From Lachnospiraceae bacterium (GTDB lineage Bacteria; Bacillota; Clostridia; Lachnospirales; Lachnospiraceae), in NCBI GenBank assembly GCA_015056815.1, contig SVFN01000010.1:1-64000 (forward strand): a stretch of 64,000 nucleotides of DNA, written 5' to 3'. The notes under the pieces were generated by a model. It was not told the origin of the DNA, searched no databases, and saw only the letters and a program-made list of their open reading frames with translations. Positions 17,417-25,467 of this stretch are shown one piece after another. Both the position numbers and the translations under genes were made by a program. Positions within the stretch are counted from its first letter, which is position 1. Each line of letters starts with the position of its first letter.

Positions 17417-17905
17417 TTATTCTTCTTTAGTGTTATCTGCATCTTTTTCTTCCACCCATAACCCCACAATAATATTCCCTAATCTTTTGTGCTCAATATA
17501 CTCCACCTTCACATATTGCATATTTTCCAGTATATATCCTCCATCATTCTTGATTTTATGATAGCCAATCCTTCCATCATTACTACGATATTTAAACGAA
17601 ATATCCTTTATTTGAAATCTTTCTATTTTATTATTTGTATCATAATCCGAAATATAGCCTTCAACAACTTCATATTGCTTTTCTTTATATGGCTTATAAA
17701 TGTTAATATAATCATCTACAAGAAAAGTGAACATCAAAAATTCATATCCTATAAGAATAGTCATGTAATAATAGAAAAATATTTTATTTCGTTTACTTTT
17801 TTCTTTTAAGAAAAATATTTTTCTAACAAATACTAGCATAATAAATACTATCACTATCCCCATAAAATTAAAAAAAGTAAAATGACATTCATATACCCTT
17901 GTCAT
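17417..17905 (-). CDS. Putative Rhs-tip immunity membrane protein, family copy D
   Basis: A 162-residue family member: MTRVYECHFTFFNF start, helices near residues 12-30 and 45-66, then YKPYKEKQYEVVEGYISDY, KDISFKYRS and NMQYVKVEYIEHKRLGN. The start overlaps the end of the frameshifted tip upstream (ATGA). The reading frame is fully intact although the associated tip carries two frameshifts. Confidence 0.68.
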   Translation of the reverse strand: MTRVYECHFTFFNFMGIVIVFIMLVFVRKIFFLKEKSKRNKIFFYYYMTILIGYEFLMFTFLVDDYINIYKPYKEKQYEVVEGYISDYDTNNKIERFQIKDISFKYRSNDGRIGYHKIKNDGGYILENMQYVKVEYIEHKRLGNIIVGLWVEEKDADNTKEE

Positions 17906-17908
17906 TGA

Positions 17909-19320
17909 AATCTAATTCTCCCTTCATCTAATATGGTCCAATCTATAAATGTATAGGTCACATATCCATGTCCTTCTGCAACTAGCAAATTATCTCCACC
18001 ACCTATGCTAAATATATATCCAACAAATCCTTGTTTTGAGCTGTGATAACATCTGCTCCCACAATGATATCTTTACCTACAGACCCTCCTGCACTTCCTC
18101 CCCATTTATCCATGTCATTTAAATCGGGGGCATTGATATAAGAATAATATCTACTAATGCCAGCGCTCGGTGCCCCTCCACCTCCAGCACCTGTAATCTG
18201 AAAGTGTAAATTTCCTTTTGAGTCAAGTGAAAATCCCGCACTTATACTTCCCGCATATCCTCCCTGAGCACCAGAAAATGTAACTCCATTAGAAATCGTT
18301 CCTCCATCTGTTAATATATAGAAGAAAATATTTTTTACGTTTTTAAAAAATGATGATTCATCATTTTTCCACAACCCAAACGGCTCCAAATAACTGATCG
18401 GATTTCCCTCCACATACGCATAGCGGTTCAAGCTCTTGCTACTGTCAATGCTTCCGGTCAGGATATCCTGATTGATAAAACGTTTGATATCGATATTGTA
18501 ATAGCGAGCGCGCATGTAATATAGTCCGTTTGCATCGCTGGTAACACCGTATTGTCCGTTATAGAGGTAATCTATCACCATATTTACCATTGATCAGTTC
18601 GCCGTATGGTGTATAGGAATATGTGTGTGTTATCGCTCCTTTCCCGTCTGTGACAGCTACTGTGCTGCCGACATTGTTATAATGGTAAACAAGATATTCA
18701 GCAACCTTGTCAGTCGTTTCCTGAGCGATCAAACCGTTGCCATAGGTATAGTAGTAAACGCTTTCGGCATCTGTCTCCTTTACAAGCACCAGTGACAGAT
18801 CACCGCTTGCTGTATCGACTACGTAGGATATGCGTTCTTCCTCTTTCGTTCCGGCATTTCTCGTCATACCGATACGGTTATTCTCCGAATCATAACGGTA
18901 TTCTGTCACAGTTCCACTGTCCGCCTTTACCGCGATCAGTCTGTTACGGCAGTCATACGTAAAGTGCGCCATTTCGCCATCAAGCGGTCCGTAAGTCATA
19001 TTTCCGTCTTTATCGTACTCTACGGTCGTTCCGTTGTATTTGATAATGCGGTTGACACTGTCGTATACCATGGCTGTTGTGCCGGAAGTCAATCCGGTAT
19101 TCTCGGCACCGTTTTCTTCTGCACTTTCAGCAGAATCGCCGGCTTTATTTGTGCTCTGTACGCTCTCAGAACCACTCTTATCCGTTTCCGAACCTTTTTC
19201 TGACTTTGTACTATCATTTTCCGCACTTAACGTTGTGCCTGCCTTGCCGTCCTTGATCAGTACGATATTCCCTGACAGGTCATAGCCATAGGTTAAATCT
19301 GTTATGACAGTACCACGGTG
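17909..19320 (-). pseudogene. Rhs 3' core plus glycine-rich tip, twice frameshifted
   Basis: The core begins near 19320 (LTYGYDLSGNIVLIKDGK), passes an acidic Ser/Glu/Lys-rich linker, and runs in frame to about 18565. There a 2-base deletion relative to the 16.1-kb copy shifts the frame (GKYGD instead of GKYGEVDYLYNG). The core end and tip then continue (18590-18003) to DPFGL-like EPFGL and the glycine-rich tip. A second frameshift near AQNKD ends the frame early. The shifted frame goes on to AEGHGYVTYTFIDWTILDE near 17909. The homologous tips at 15447 and 24706 lack these breaks. Confidence 0.8.
18370..19090 (-). repeat. Rhs 3' core repeat, copy 2 of 4
   Basis: Direct repeat corresponding to 15905-16640, with a 2-base deletion near 18577. 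Confidence 0.85.
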
Positions 19321-19487
19321 ACGGAGCAGTTTCCGTTCATGTCATACTCATAGGTTGTATATGACGCGGTTTTCCAACTCATAATCAATTATACATTGGA
19401 AAATTTTTATTACATCGCTTCCAGCATATAACAATCACCAAAGCTCCGCTTGAGGCTTTATTGGTTTCATAAAAATCCTTCAATTTT
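19321..19487. other. Junction with a YD-repeat scrap
   Basis: A piece encoding TTYEYDMNGNCSVTV lies at about 19310-19360, and the rest is AT-rich with no ORF. It separates the cassette core from the small membrane gene to its right. Confidence 0.5.
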
Positions 19488-19763
19488 TTACTTAATTACT
19501 ATTAACATAAAAACAATTACAATCATTGCAGAAAAAATTATAATATAAAATCTTGTTATATACCACTCTTCCAGTATCCGTTCTGAATTTTCATTTGATC
19601 TATTATTAGCTGGATTAATAGCCCAAAAGAAAAAGGAAAATACAAACATAACTGCAGCAACAAGAAAAAAATAAGATTCTATAACATTGCTAAATACTAG
19701 TAATAAAAGAACGACTGCCATACCCAAAAGAACCGCACTTAAAATATTTAAAAATCTATTCAT
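19488..19763 (-). CDS. Small membrane protein, putative immunity protein
   Basis: A 91-residue protein with three predicted membrane helices (about residues 7-24, 30-48 and 70-90) joined by a short Asn-rich loop (INPANNRSNENSER). It overlaps the end of the preceding ORF by eight bases, the same coupling seen in other tip/immunity pairs. It is unrelated in sequence to the six-member family. Family not recognised. Confidence 0.55.
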   Translation of the reverse strand: MNRFLNILSAVLLGMAVVLLLLVFSNVIESYFFLVAAVMFVFSFFFWAINPANNRSNENSERILEEWYITRFYIIIFSAMIVIVFMLIVIK

Positions 19764-19986
19764 ATAGTTTATCCCCCAAATGACTTATTAACGCGGTTAA
19801 TAAATAATCAATAATGGCAGTAGTAAATTCCATCGCCTTTTTAGAAATCATCTCATATTCTTTACCATTAATTAATTTCAAATTCCCTGTATGCGCAGGA
19901 GATAATCCAGTCACATATAAAAAACCACTAATTACAATCCTCTTTTTGTTGTAATGACTATTAATGGGTAATACTGATATCTGCAT
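19756..19986 (-). CDS. 76-residue ORF, probable tip tail
   Basis: It reads MQISVLPINSHYNKKRIV and ends in a hydrophobic/amphipathic stretch (AMEFTTAIIDYLLTALISHL). It directly precedes and overlaps a small three-helix membrane protein. That position and the lack of a clear ribosome site fit the C-terminal end of an Rhs tip whose core has been lost. It may alternatively be a small gene of its own. Family not recognised. Confidence 0.4.
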   Translation of the reverse strand: MQISVLPINSHYNKKRIVISGFLYVTGLSPAHTGNLKLINGKEYEMISKKAMEFTTAIIDYLLTALISHLGDKLYE

Positions 19987-19989
19987 ACC

Positions 19990-20107
19990 CTATTCTATTC
20001 CATCTGTAATATCGACCATGCTATCAAGCATTTCATAATAGTATTTATCTGCATCACCACCTGCCGGAAATGTCTTCGAATATGTTCCAAAAATGCATGC
20101 TCCGGGT
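19990..20107 (-). pseudogene. Short tail of an unidentified tip
   Basis: An open stretch without a start reads PGACIFGTYSKTFPAGGDAD, continues as a helical segment and ends at TAG just before the 76-residue ORF. It follows the DUF3592 gene to its right by fewer than 20 bases. It is probably a remnant of another tip. Confidence 0.35.
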
Positions 20108-20120
20108 GCCAGACAATCCA

Positions 20121-20558
20121 CTATGTATCTATATATGACACAATAAATATAATTCCAAATATCATAGCAATACTATCCAGTATCAAATGCAAAATTACTA
20201 CATTCTTAGAATATTTAACAACACTATTACCTGCATATGAATGCATCGGAAATTCTGGATCATACCATACTGTAACTTCATTCCCCATAATTCCTGTCCC
20301 CATTCCCTTTGTCGTGTACTTAACATCATCAACTTCATATCCCACAATAATATATTCAATATTTGGTCTCAATTGTTTAGGATCTGATGACAACTCTCCA
20401 GTTTCCAAAATCACTCCTGTTGTTTTTTTAATACATTTTTCCTCAAGCATTTTTGCAGTTACAGCATTAGATATTTCTACGTACATCAATACTACAGACA
20501 GCAATAATAAAATAATTCCCAAAATTAAAATTGTATTATCTTTCCGTTTTTTTTTCAT
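20121..20558 (-). CDS. DUF3592 membrane protein, putative immunity protein
   Basis: A 145-residue protein with an N-terminal membrane helix (about residues 9-30), a DUF3592 domain (about 40-112, TTGVILETGEL, YIIVGYEVDDVKYTTKG, VTVWYDPEFPMHSY) and a C-terminal helix (about 120-142). It is intact and sits in the cassette series where an immunity gene is expected. DUF3592 proteins have no established biochemical activity. The immunity role is inferred from position. Confidence 0.6.
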   Translation of the reverse strand: MKKKRKDNTILILGIILLLLSVVLMYVEISNAVTAKMLEEKCIKKTTGVILETGELSSDPKQLRPNIEYIIVGYEVDDVKYTTKGMGTGIMGNEVTVWYDPEFPMHSYAGNSVVKYSKNVVILHLILDSIAMIFGIIFIVSYIDT

Positions 20559-20709
20559 AGTTTCTTTATTAGACTTACATCAGATGCTGGCAGATACACT
20601 TCTCTTAATTGGGTCAGCCCCCGTGTCTTCAGCTTATCAGGTAGACGTTTCCAGCCCACTATGTGGAACACCCTTAGCTGAGTGCACTGACACTGTTACA
20701 ATCTTGCCA
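20559..20709. other. Degenerate sequence between cassettes
   Basis: Leftward frames contain scraps such as KIVTVSVHSAKGVPHSGL and then stops. GC content is higher than in the neighbouring membrane genes, consistent with a core or tip remnant, but I cannot place it. Confidence 0.3.
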
Positions 20710-21180
20710 TCATTTTATGAACTCTGTACCCTCATTGCATTTTTCATATAGTTTATTCCAAAGCATATAATTATAAACACATGCAAAAAGATATTCATTA
20801 TTCTGATCTAAAGCCACAATATATTTTTCTTTTTTCAATCTTGATGCCATATTATTAACATGTGAACAAGAAGATATACAAACCTTATAAATTTTCTTAT
20901 AGGACAAAACATATCTTTTCTTTTCTGCACATAAATTGACAATAATATATTCTTCTTCTAACCGCACATAATTAAATATGTTTGACATAAAAGGAATAAG
21001 ATTTAACACTAAACTTAATGATACTAATGCTAATAACTTTGCAAAAATAATTGAGCTGATTTTAAGAAACCAAAGCCTAAAATAAGAACCACCTATAAAT
21101 AAGATTAATAACAAATGAATTTTAAAAATATCTCCTATTTTTACTTTTTCGTTTTCTGATAAATTTGCATAAAATTTCAT
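20710..21180 (-). CDS. Membrane protein with PH-like C-terminal domain, putative immunity protein
   Basis: A 156-residue protein with two membrane helices (about residues 18-38 and 42-66) followed by a soluble domain (LEEEYIIVNLCAEKKRYVL and onward). I chose the ATG at 21180 because a GGGGG ribosome site precedes it. The longer reading begins in noncoding DNA. It follows a 13-codon tip tail. It is not related in sequence to the six-member family. Confidence 0.55.
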   Translation of the reverse strand: MKFYANLSENEKVKIGDIFKIHLLLILFIGGSYFRLWFLKISSIIFAKLLALVSLSLVLNLIPFMSNIFNYVRLEEEYIIVNLCAEKKRYVLSYKKIYKVCISSCSHVNNMASRLKKEKYIVALDQNNEYLFACVYNYMLWNKLYEKCNEGTEFIK

Positions 21181-21231
21181 TTTTCCCCCTATATTATAAA
21201 AATCCAGTATATTCTCCTTTTGCAACAATTC

Positions 21232-21273
21232 TTACCTTCTATTCAAGTCATATGTTGCAATACCATGAACTTC
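21232..21273 (-). pseudogene. Thirteen-codon tail of a glycine-rich tip
   Basis: The peptide EVHGIATYDLNRR ends at TAA and matches the conserved tail of the other tips (GEAHGLVTYT, AEGHGYVTYT). It is preceded at once by a stop, so only the end remains. It shows that the cassette once carried a tip of the same family. Confidence 0.45.
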
Positions 21274-21429
21274 TTAATAGAAACTATTACAAACTGCATT
21301 TTGAGTTATAAGTTGAGTACGGAAACACCTTGGTACAGTCAAAGACAGAACCGATTCCGGCAGACATCTGCCTACGAAAGTTTAATGGCACTACATATTT
21401 GTTTAACCGTATATGTGTAACAATGCCAT

Positions 21430-21960
21430 TAAGATAGCACCGATAGGTTCTCACAAAAGGTATTATACAGTTTCCGTCTTTGTCGTACTCCACGGTCTTT
21501 CCGTTGTATTTGATAAGACGATTGACACTGTCGTATTCCATGGCTGTCGTGCCCGAGGTCAGTCCGGTATGTTCTGTCGTGGCTTTATCAACATTGTCAG
21601 TGGTATTACCGTTTGCATCGGTTACGGAAGTCTAGACCGCGCTTTCTGTTGTCACGCCGTCCGGATAAATGACTTTGGTGATGTTACCGTCTACGCCTAC
21701 CTCATACCGGATCTTACTTCCGTCTGCCTTCGTGACGCAGATCAAGTTATCATGGCGGTCGTACTCAAATTTTGTCGTATTGCCCTGTGCGTCAGTCATG
21801 GAAAGGGGCTTGCCGTAAGCGTCGTAGGAAGCTTTCGGCTCTGCAGTTTCGTTTTCTCCGGTATGGACGGTTTCTTTCAAGACATTGCCGCCGACATCCA
21901 CTATATAGCCATATGGTGTGTAAGAGTATGTGGAGACAGAAAACCGTCCCCTGTCTCCCA
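21430..21960 (-). pseudogene. Chimeric Rhs core scraps
   Basis: From the right: a core-end piece (STYSYTPYG) is fused directly to a mid-core piece (VDVGGNVLKETVHTGENE), which runs to a stop at 21632. After a break come a piece reading SVTDANGNTTDN and another reading MEYDSVNRLIKYNGK, ending near 21430. The order differs from that in the longer core copies, so several recombination events are recorded here. The mid-core piece closely matches 14340-14530. Confidence 0.75.
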
Positions 21961-21961
21961 A

Positions 21962-22210
21962 TTAATCTGATGAGGGTTTGGTATCATTTTTATCCTTTTC
22001 TTTCTTATTATCATCCTTTTGGGGGGTAAATTTATCTTTTGCATATGTATATATATCCCAAAAACCATATATTATCATTATGGAAAGAAAAACTCTTGTG
22101 CCTTCCCCCCATTCATTTTTTAAAGAATAAAAAATTAAAAAAATGCTAATTATTGTTCCCATTATTATACGATGCTTGTACCATAATATCTCTTTTATTT
22201 TATTATTCAT
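21962..22210 (-). CDS. Small membrane protein, putative immunity for the hydrophobic tip
   Basis: An 82-residue protein (from MNNKIKEILW) with two membrane helices (about residues 14-32 and 40-58) and a charged lysine/aspartate-rich C-terminal tail. GAGGG lies about eight bases before the chosen ATG. A longer reading starts inside the preceding tip gene (overlap ATGAGTGA). It follows the helical tip at 22221. Family not recognised. Confidence 0.55.
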   Translation of the reverse strand: MNNKIKEILWYKHRIIMGTIISIFLIFYSLKNEWGEGTRVFLSIMIIYGFWDIYTYAKDKFTPQKDDNKKEKDKNDTKPSSD

Positions 22211-22220
22211 CGCCAATCCC

Positions 22221-23130
22221 TCACTCATTTACGATATGATCAATGATCGCATTGAACAAATCAGTTGTGCCAATCATAAATCCTAATGTTGTTGTAATAA
22301 AATTATATAGTTTATCATTTGCTATCACAACCTTTGCCGTTGTCATATTCAGGACAGCGTTACCGAAAACCAAAGATGCAAAATTAGTTAATACACCCTT
22401 TATCGCAGCGTTTTTTTCCTGCTTGCTCTGCGCAATTTCAGCATCGTATAAATATGCTGCGATATCAATCAAAGTTAGAGCGTCAGAGTAAATCTCGTAA
22501 CCAATCGCCCACGCCTCCGCTAATGCTATATTTCCAGAAAAAAAAGTAAATAATCCAACTGCCAGTCCAGCTGCGCTAAGAAAACTAACCAGATTATGTA
22601 TTGCCGTTGTATCAAACGGACGCAACCCAAACGGATCCAAATAACTAATAGGATTCCCTTCCACATAAGCATATCGGTTTAGGCTCTTGCTGCTGTCAAT
22701 GCTTCCGGTGAGGATATCCTGATTGATAAAGCGTTTGATGTCGATATTATAATATCGCGCACGCATATAATACAGTCCGTTTGCGTCACTGGTGACACCG
22801 TACTGTCCGTTGTAGAGGTAGTCTACTTCGTCATATTTACCACTGATCAATTCGCCATATGGTGTGTAGGAGTATGTATATTTTTTCGCCCCTTTCTCAT
22901 CTGTGACGGCTACTGTACTGCCGACATTGTTGAAATGATAAACCAAATAGTCTGAGACATATTTCTCTGTTTTTTCTGCCTTCTCTTGCGCAATCAGTCC
23001 ATTACCATAAGTATAGTAAGTTACGGTATCATCCGTCTCCTTTACAAGCACCTGTGATAAATCGCCGCTTGCCGTATCGACTACATAGGATATGCTTTCT
23101 TCTGTAAATTGGTACCGTGTTACTTTACAA
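22221..23130 (-). pseudogene. Rhs 3' core plus hydrophobic helical tip
   Basis: An open frame carrying the core end (ISYVVDTASGDLSQVLVKET to SYLDPFGL) followed by a tip of about 125 residues unlike the others. That tip is largely hydrophobic and helical (FLSAAGLAVGLFTFFSGNIA, then a second hydrophobic stretch, ending FNAIIDHIVNE), which suggests membrane insertion or pore formation. The frame's first 15 residues are not core sequence, and no ribosome site is seen, so it is a displaced cassette. It directly precedes a two-helix membrane protein. Confidence 0.75.
22622..23110 (-). repeat. Rhs 3' core repeat, copy 3 of 4
   Basis: Direct repeat corresponding to 15905-16400, intact in frame, ending at the DPFGL boundary. 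Confidence 0.85.
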
Positions 23131-23202
23131 GGATTACCGACCCTTTTCCCAACTAACACCTAAAATATTAAAAAAATTGCATGTGATGCTGTTGGCTTTA
23201 AG

Positions 23203-23892
23203 TTATTTCTTGCTACGAATATAATCACAGATTAGTAAAAACACTTTAATAACCCAAAATATAATGCAAGAATAAAAAAACAAAAATAATAAAAGTCTGA
23301 TTATCGAATCCGGTTCTAAAGGACGCATTATTATCCAATCCAATAACATTACTAAAAGCATCCATTTATACTTTCCCTTTGCATTCTTAATCCTTTGACA
23401 CTGACTCACAAATGTAACGTCTTTTTTCAAAATATTCTCTTCTTGAAATATGGTGTTCCCCACTTTTTTCTTATAGCCTTTACCCAATATAAACAAAATA
23501 ATACTGCCCAATAATGATAGCAATATTAAATTATTTGAAAATTCCAAATTTGGAATTATCGGTTTTACTCTTGCACTTTTTCCATTTTTGACAGCTATTG
23601 TAACTGGTTTTGTATCGTGATAATAATCTGTGCAGCAAGTTAACATCTTTACTTCATACTGTTTATTGTCTTTTTTATATACCATATAAGTATAACATTC
23701 AGAGGATCTTCCCCCGGGGGAAAATTCTTTTTTAATTTTAATAATATCAGCCTCTACAAGTTCATAGCTACCAGCATTGACCAGATATGCGCACCACTCA
23801 TTCTCTAAATAGAAAACACCTATTATTGAAATACAAAATGTAAAATAAAATCCAATTTTACACAATATATATTTTTGATAAATATCACTCAT
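23203..23892 (-). CDS. DUF3592-like membrane protein, putative immunity protein
   Basis: A 229-residue protein with a first membrane helix (about residues 13-32), a soluble DUF3592-like domain (about 40-112, with YTYMVYKKDNKQYEVKML and KPVTIAVKNGKSARV), a helix near 118-136 and two C-terminal helices (about 172-225). The ATG overlaps the stop of the short fragment upstream (ATGA). It occupies the immunity position but no recognisable tip precedes it. Confidence 0.58.
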   Translation of the reverse strand: MSDIYQKYILCKIGFYFTFCISIIGVFYLENEWCAYLVNAGSYELVEADIIKIKKEFSPGGRSSECYTYMVYKKDNKQYEVKMLTCCTDYYHDTKPVTIAVKNGKSARVKPIIPNLEFSNNLILLSLLGSIILFILGKGYKKKVGNTIFQEENILKKDVTFVSQCQRIKNAKGKYKWMLLVMLLDWIIMRPLEPDSIIRLLLFLFFYSCIIFWVIKVFLLICDYIRSKK

Positions 23893-24122
23893 ATTTTTAA
23901 TATCCCCCTCGTAATTTTATCTGTACCTTCAAATCTGACTTTCAGCTCATACAGTCCGGATTTGGAAGCCTTTACAATCCATGATTTTGGGACATAATCC
24001 CCCTTTTTTATCGTACCATAGGACACCTGTTCTGACTGCGGCGTCATGGTTTTTGCCAGGGAGACACCTTCCGGCAGGATGACAGAAGCCGTTCCGTCCG
24101 TGATCGTCCCGCCATCTTCCAT
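23889..24122 (-). pseudogene. Fragment of a large secreted protein, Ig/CARDB-like
   Basis: A 77-residue open stretch reading EDGGTITDGTASVILPEGVS and ending KVRFEGTDKITRGILKI. It resembles the beta-sandwich modules in the N-terminal half of wall-associated Rhs/WapA-type proteins. Its stop overlaps the next membrane gene's start. If this reading is right, it is the only trace of non-YD Rhs sequence in the island. Confidence 0.45.
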
Positions 24123-24147
24123 TATTTTTGATATCTTATAGCAATAA

Positions 24148-24678
24148 TTACTGCGTATCCATGTCTTTTTCTTCTATCCACATCTTCACAATAACATTAT
24201 TATCATAATTGTCTTTACAGTATCCAATCTTTACATATTGCCCGTTTCTGCGAATAAATCCTCCTTTTTGCATTATTTTATGGTAGCCCATCTGAGGATT
24301 TCTGTAAATATAGTAAAACTCATTATTATTTACAGAAAAAGACTCATAACCACTATTTGTCTGAAACTCTAAAACTTTTCCCTCTGTTATTTCATATTCC
24401 CCTCTTTGATATGGAAGATATATATTACAATAATCACTAATAATCGTCAATTGTTCATACAATAGAACAATTATGCATAAACCTAAAAGAATAATCTTTA
24501 TTATTCTAATTCCCATTTTTAAATCCTTATTAATTTCTTTGCCATCATTTACTCTACTTGATAAATTAGTAATTTTTATCATTTCGAACATAAACCAGGC
24601 ACCCACAAAGAAAATGGGAGCATATAACAATCGTAATATATCTACTAACGTATAATGACAATGATACACTTCAAACAT
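24148..24678 (-). CDS. Putative Rhs-tip immunity membrane protein, family copy B
   Basis: A 176-residue family member. The start MFEVYHCHYTL at 24678 is chosen because GGAG lies six bases upstream. Helices lie near residues 14-34 and 58-80, followed by YLPYQRGEYEITEGKVLEF, NNEFYYIYRNPQMGYHK and NGQYVKIGYCKDNYDNN. It follows an open, full-length tip. It is diverged from copies E and F to about the same degree as its tip is from theirs. Confidence 0.68.
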   Translation of the reverse strand: MFEVYHCHYTLVDILRLLYAPIFFVGAWFMFEMIKITNLSSRVNDGKEINKDLKMGIRIIKIILLGLCIIVLLYEQLTIISDYCNIYLPYQRGEYEITEGKVLEFQTNSGYESFSVNNNEFYYIYRNPQMGYHKIMQKGGFIRRNGQYVKIGYCKDNYDNNVIVKMWIEEKDMDTQ

Positions 24679-24705
24679 ATTAATCTCCGACAACCAAAAG
24701 TTACT

Positions 24706-25327
24706 TTATTTACCGTTTTTATTCTTTCTGTCATTAGAGAAGAATATTGGCTTATCAAAAATTGGTTCTGTAACTCCACCATGACCTTCAGCCGGAATCG
24801 CTCTAAGACCTATTGTTGCGCATCCTGAATATCCTATATAACCAGAATTATCATCATTCTTGCTACCAGACATTATGACATCTCCTCCAACTGCCAGTGG
24901 TCCATAAACACTTACCGAACCGCCTATCTGTCCTACGTTACTCTCAATGTCATTCATATTAGGTGCATTTATATAGGACTTATATCCCCCCACACTTGCA
25001 TTTGGCATTCCGCCTCCATAAAACTTAGATTCTTGAAGATGAATATTGCCCATTGAATCTATAGCTATTCCAAAACTATAACCTTTTGAAAATCCAAAAG
25101 TTGCTCCAAATGTAAATCCAGCTGCCACTGTGCCTCCATTAGTAATTTTATATAAAAGGTATTTCTTGATTATAGAAAAAACTTTTGAGCAATCATCTTT
25201 CCACAACCCAAACGGATCCAAATAACTGATCGTGTTCCCTTCCACATACGCATACCTGTTCAGGCTCTTGCTGCTGTCAATGCTTCCGGTGAGGATATCC
25301 TGGTTGATAAAGCGCTTGATGTCAACT
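24706..25327 (-). pseudogene. Short Rhs core end plus glycine-rich tip
   Basis: The core starts abruptly at IDIKRF near 25327 and reaches SYLDPFGL by 25205. A full tip of about 165 residues follows: GGTVAAGFTFGATFGFSKG, IDSMGNIHLQESKFYGGG, NAPNMNDIESNVGQIGG, AEGHGGVTEPIFDKP. This is the same tip family as at 15447 with about half its positions changed. The tip frame is unbroken, but no start with a ribosome site exists, so it is a silent cassette. Confidence 0.78.
25205..25327 (-). repeat. Rhs 3' core repeat, copy 4 of 4 (short)
   Basis: Only the last 40 or so codons of the core are kept. It is truncated within the NIDIKRF segment by noncoding DNA. Confidence 0.85.
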
Positions 25328-25467
25328 GTTTAGTGCATAATGTAAGTACCCCTTTCTACATTAAAGTTTTGCAACAAACAGTCTGGGTGTAGTGGATTTT
25401 GGTCCGGCTGTCTTTATTATCTTCTTGTGATGAACTTCTTGCTCCTACCCTGCGCATTAGTTTTACT
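25328..25467. other. Noncoding junction after copy A
   Basis: It contains the 25-base motif 25356-25380 shared with 17370-17394. No coding potential is seen. Confidence 0.5.

Noticed and set aside
22221..23159. A functional stand-alone toxin gene at the island's third core copy
   Set aside because: Its start residues are not Rhs sequence, no ribosome site precedes it, and it lacks a secretion signal, so it is treated as a displaced cassette.
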